Shown: in pieces, positions 63,219 through 64,000 of the stretch | Numbering within the stretch: the first letter of the stretch is position 1 | Layout: each line of letters starts with the position of its first letter | Assembly: GCF_022374895.2 (NCBI RefSeq) | Contig: NZ_CP092423.2 | Span: 2,294,001-2,358,000 of the forward strand | Reading direction: 5' to 3' | Source of the DNA: Mycobacterium lentiflavum | GTDB taxonomy: Bacteria > Actinomycetota > Actinomycetes > Mycobacteriales > Mycobacteriaceae | DNA length: 64,000 bases | Translations under genes and position numbers: made by a program | The notes under the pieces: model-generated | The model's input: only the letters and a program-made list of their open reading frames with translations | Database searches by the model: none | What the model was told of the DNA's origin: nothing

Positions 63219-64000
63219 GATCGCAACTTCCGGCCGGTGAGCTCCAGGAACACATCTTCGAGGCTGCGTTGCTCGACGCGCATATCGGTTGCCAGCACGT
63301 CGATTTGGGCGCACCACGCCGTCACGGTCGCCAACACCTGCGGGTCGACCGGGCCCTCGACCAGGTACTCACCCGGGGTCACCTCGGTGGCCTTGTAGTC
63401 GTCCGGCAGTGCAGAAGCCAAGAGCGACAAGTCGAGTCGCGGCGGCGCGGTGAAACGCACCTGGTCTTTCGCGCCGGAGCGCATCAGCTCCGCCGGCGTG
63501 CCTTCGGCGACCGTCGCCCCCCGGTCGATGATCACGATCCGGTCGGCGAGCTCCTCGGCCTCCTTGAGTTGGTGCGTGGTCAGCACCACTGTCACGCCGT
63601 CGCGGCGCAACGCGTCGATCAGTTCCCACACCAGGAGCCGGGCATGCGCGTCCATGCCGGCGGTCGGCTCGTCGAGGAACACCAGTTCCGGACGTCCGAC
63701 CAGCGCGCAGGCCAGTGCGAGCCGTTGCTGCTGCCCGCCCGAGAGTCGGCGGTAAGTGGTGCGGGCTGCATCGGTGAGGCCCAGGGTCGCCAGCAGCCAC
63801 TGCGGGTCCAGCGGGTCGGCGGCGTACGAGGCCACCAGGTCGAGCATTTCGCCGGCGCGGGCGGCCGGGTATCCACCGCCGCCCTGCAGCATCACCCCGA
63901 TACGGGCGCGCAGCCTGGTGTTGTCGGCGACCGGGTCCAACCCCAGCACCTCGATCGTGCCGGCGTCCGGGCGGACGAAGCCCTCGCACATCTCGACCGT
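63215..64000 (-). CDS. ABC transporter ATP-binding protein, N-terminus outside window
   Basis: The ATPase partner of the permease at 62433. 261 C-terminal residues are visible, and the frame is open to the window edge (TVEMCEGFVRPDAGTIEVLG), so the Walker A loop lies just outside. The ABC signature RLSGGQQQRLALACALVGRP and Walker B LVFLDEPTAGMDAHARLLV are intact, followed by the switch His in VVLTTHQLKEAEELADRIVI. A C-terminal extension of about 90 residues (DQVRFTAPPRLDLSLLASA) is of the DUF4162 type found in ABC-2 exporters. It overlaps the permease start (GTGA). By synteny it is Rv1458c. Confidence 0.93.
   Translation of the reverse strand, partial: TVEMCEGFVRPDAGTIEVLGLDPVADNTRLRARIGVMLQGGGGYPAARAGEMLDLVASYAADPLDPQWLLATLGLTDAARTTYRRLSGGQQQRLALACALVGRPELVFLDEPTAGMDAHARLLVWELIDALRRDGVTVVLTTHQLKEAEELADRIVIIDRGATVAEGTPAELMRSGAKDQVRFTAPPRLDLSLLASALPDDYKATEVTPGEYLVEGPVDPQVLATVTAWCAQIDVLATDMRVEQRSLEDVFLELTGRKLRS

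Overview
This window is chromosomal DNA from a high-GC actinobacterium, almost certainly a Mycobacterium. The evidence is gene content and gene order. From memory, they follow the Mycobacterium tuberculosis segment running from pyrC through carAB, mihF, metK, lipI, priA, the rib genes, whiA, gap and tkt to ctaA (about Rv1381 to Rv1458c). Several genes match their M. tuberculosis counterparts in exact protein length once starts are corrected (Gmk 208, NlhH 319, OpcA 303, ABC permease 261 residues). None of the PE/PPE genes recalled from the M. tuberculosis segment are present, and a full phosphoenolpyruvate carboxylase gene is, which points to a non-tuberculous species. The species itself is inferred only loosely.

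Layout. 1-6416: end of the pyrimidine operon (pyrC, a membrane protein, carA, carB, pyrF), with genes overlapping by a few bases. 6417-11001: nucleoid protein mIHF, gmk, rpoZ, coaBC and metK. 10998-14569: a flavin-split-barrel protein, a collapsed Baeyer-Villiger monooxygenase, two tandem HSL-family esterases and a divergent YhhN membrane protein. 14650-18204: an ATPase-dead PriA, then a MarR regulator and a methyltransferase, each preceded by a near-identical operator. 18252-28561: fmt, rsmB, rpe and the riboflavin genes (ribD, ribE, ribBA, ribH), interrupted by the P55/LprG lipid-export pair and small secreted or unknown genes. 28558-35203: PH-like membrane protein, lipoprotein LprH, a haemophore-like protein, then uvrC-rapZ-cuvA-whiA. 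35224-41742: neutral-lipid and fatty-acid genes (WS/DGAT, LipO, FadD12, acyltransferase) and a PucR-type regulator. 42067-48770: gap-pgk-tpiA, secG and ppc. 48787-57908: a DUF1206 membrane protein, an unusual P450, a coiled-coil protein, and the pentose-phosphate operon tkt-tal-zwf-opcA-pgl. 58163-64000: haem A genes ctaB and ctaA, a quinone oxidoreductase, an ATP-grasp-like protein that has lost its nucleotide-binding core, a secreted Pro/Cys protein and an ABC exporter cut by the window edge.

The genes supply central metabolism: pyrimidines, one-carbon/SAM, CoA, riboflavin, lower glycolysis, anaplerosis, NADPH and cytochrome-oxidase haem. Cell-envelope lipid handling is interspersed. At least six genes have a TANNNT -10 element 6-7 bp before the start codon, the usual mycobacterial leaderless arrangement.

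I found no convincing, wholly new multi-gene system, phage, IS element, CRISPR array, tRNA or rRNA. The most unusual items are the core-deleted ATP-grasp protein (60758-61408), a perfect 57-bp tandem repeat that duplicates the end of rsmB (20551-20664), the twin MarR operators (16717 and 18187), the P450 without the usual I-helix acid/alcohol pair, and the internally deleted monooxygenase.
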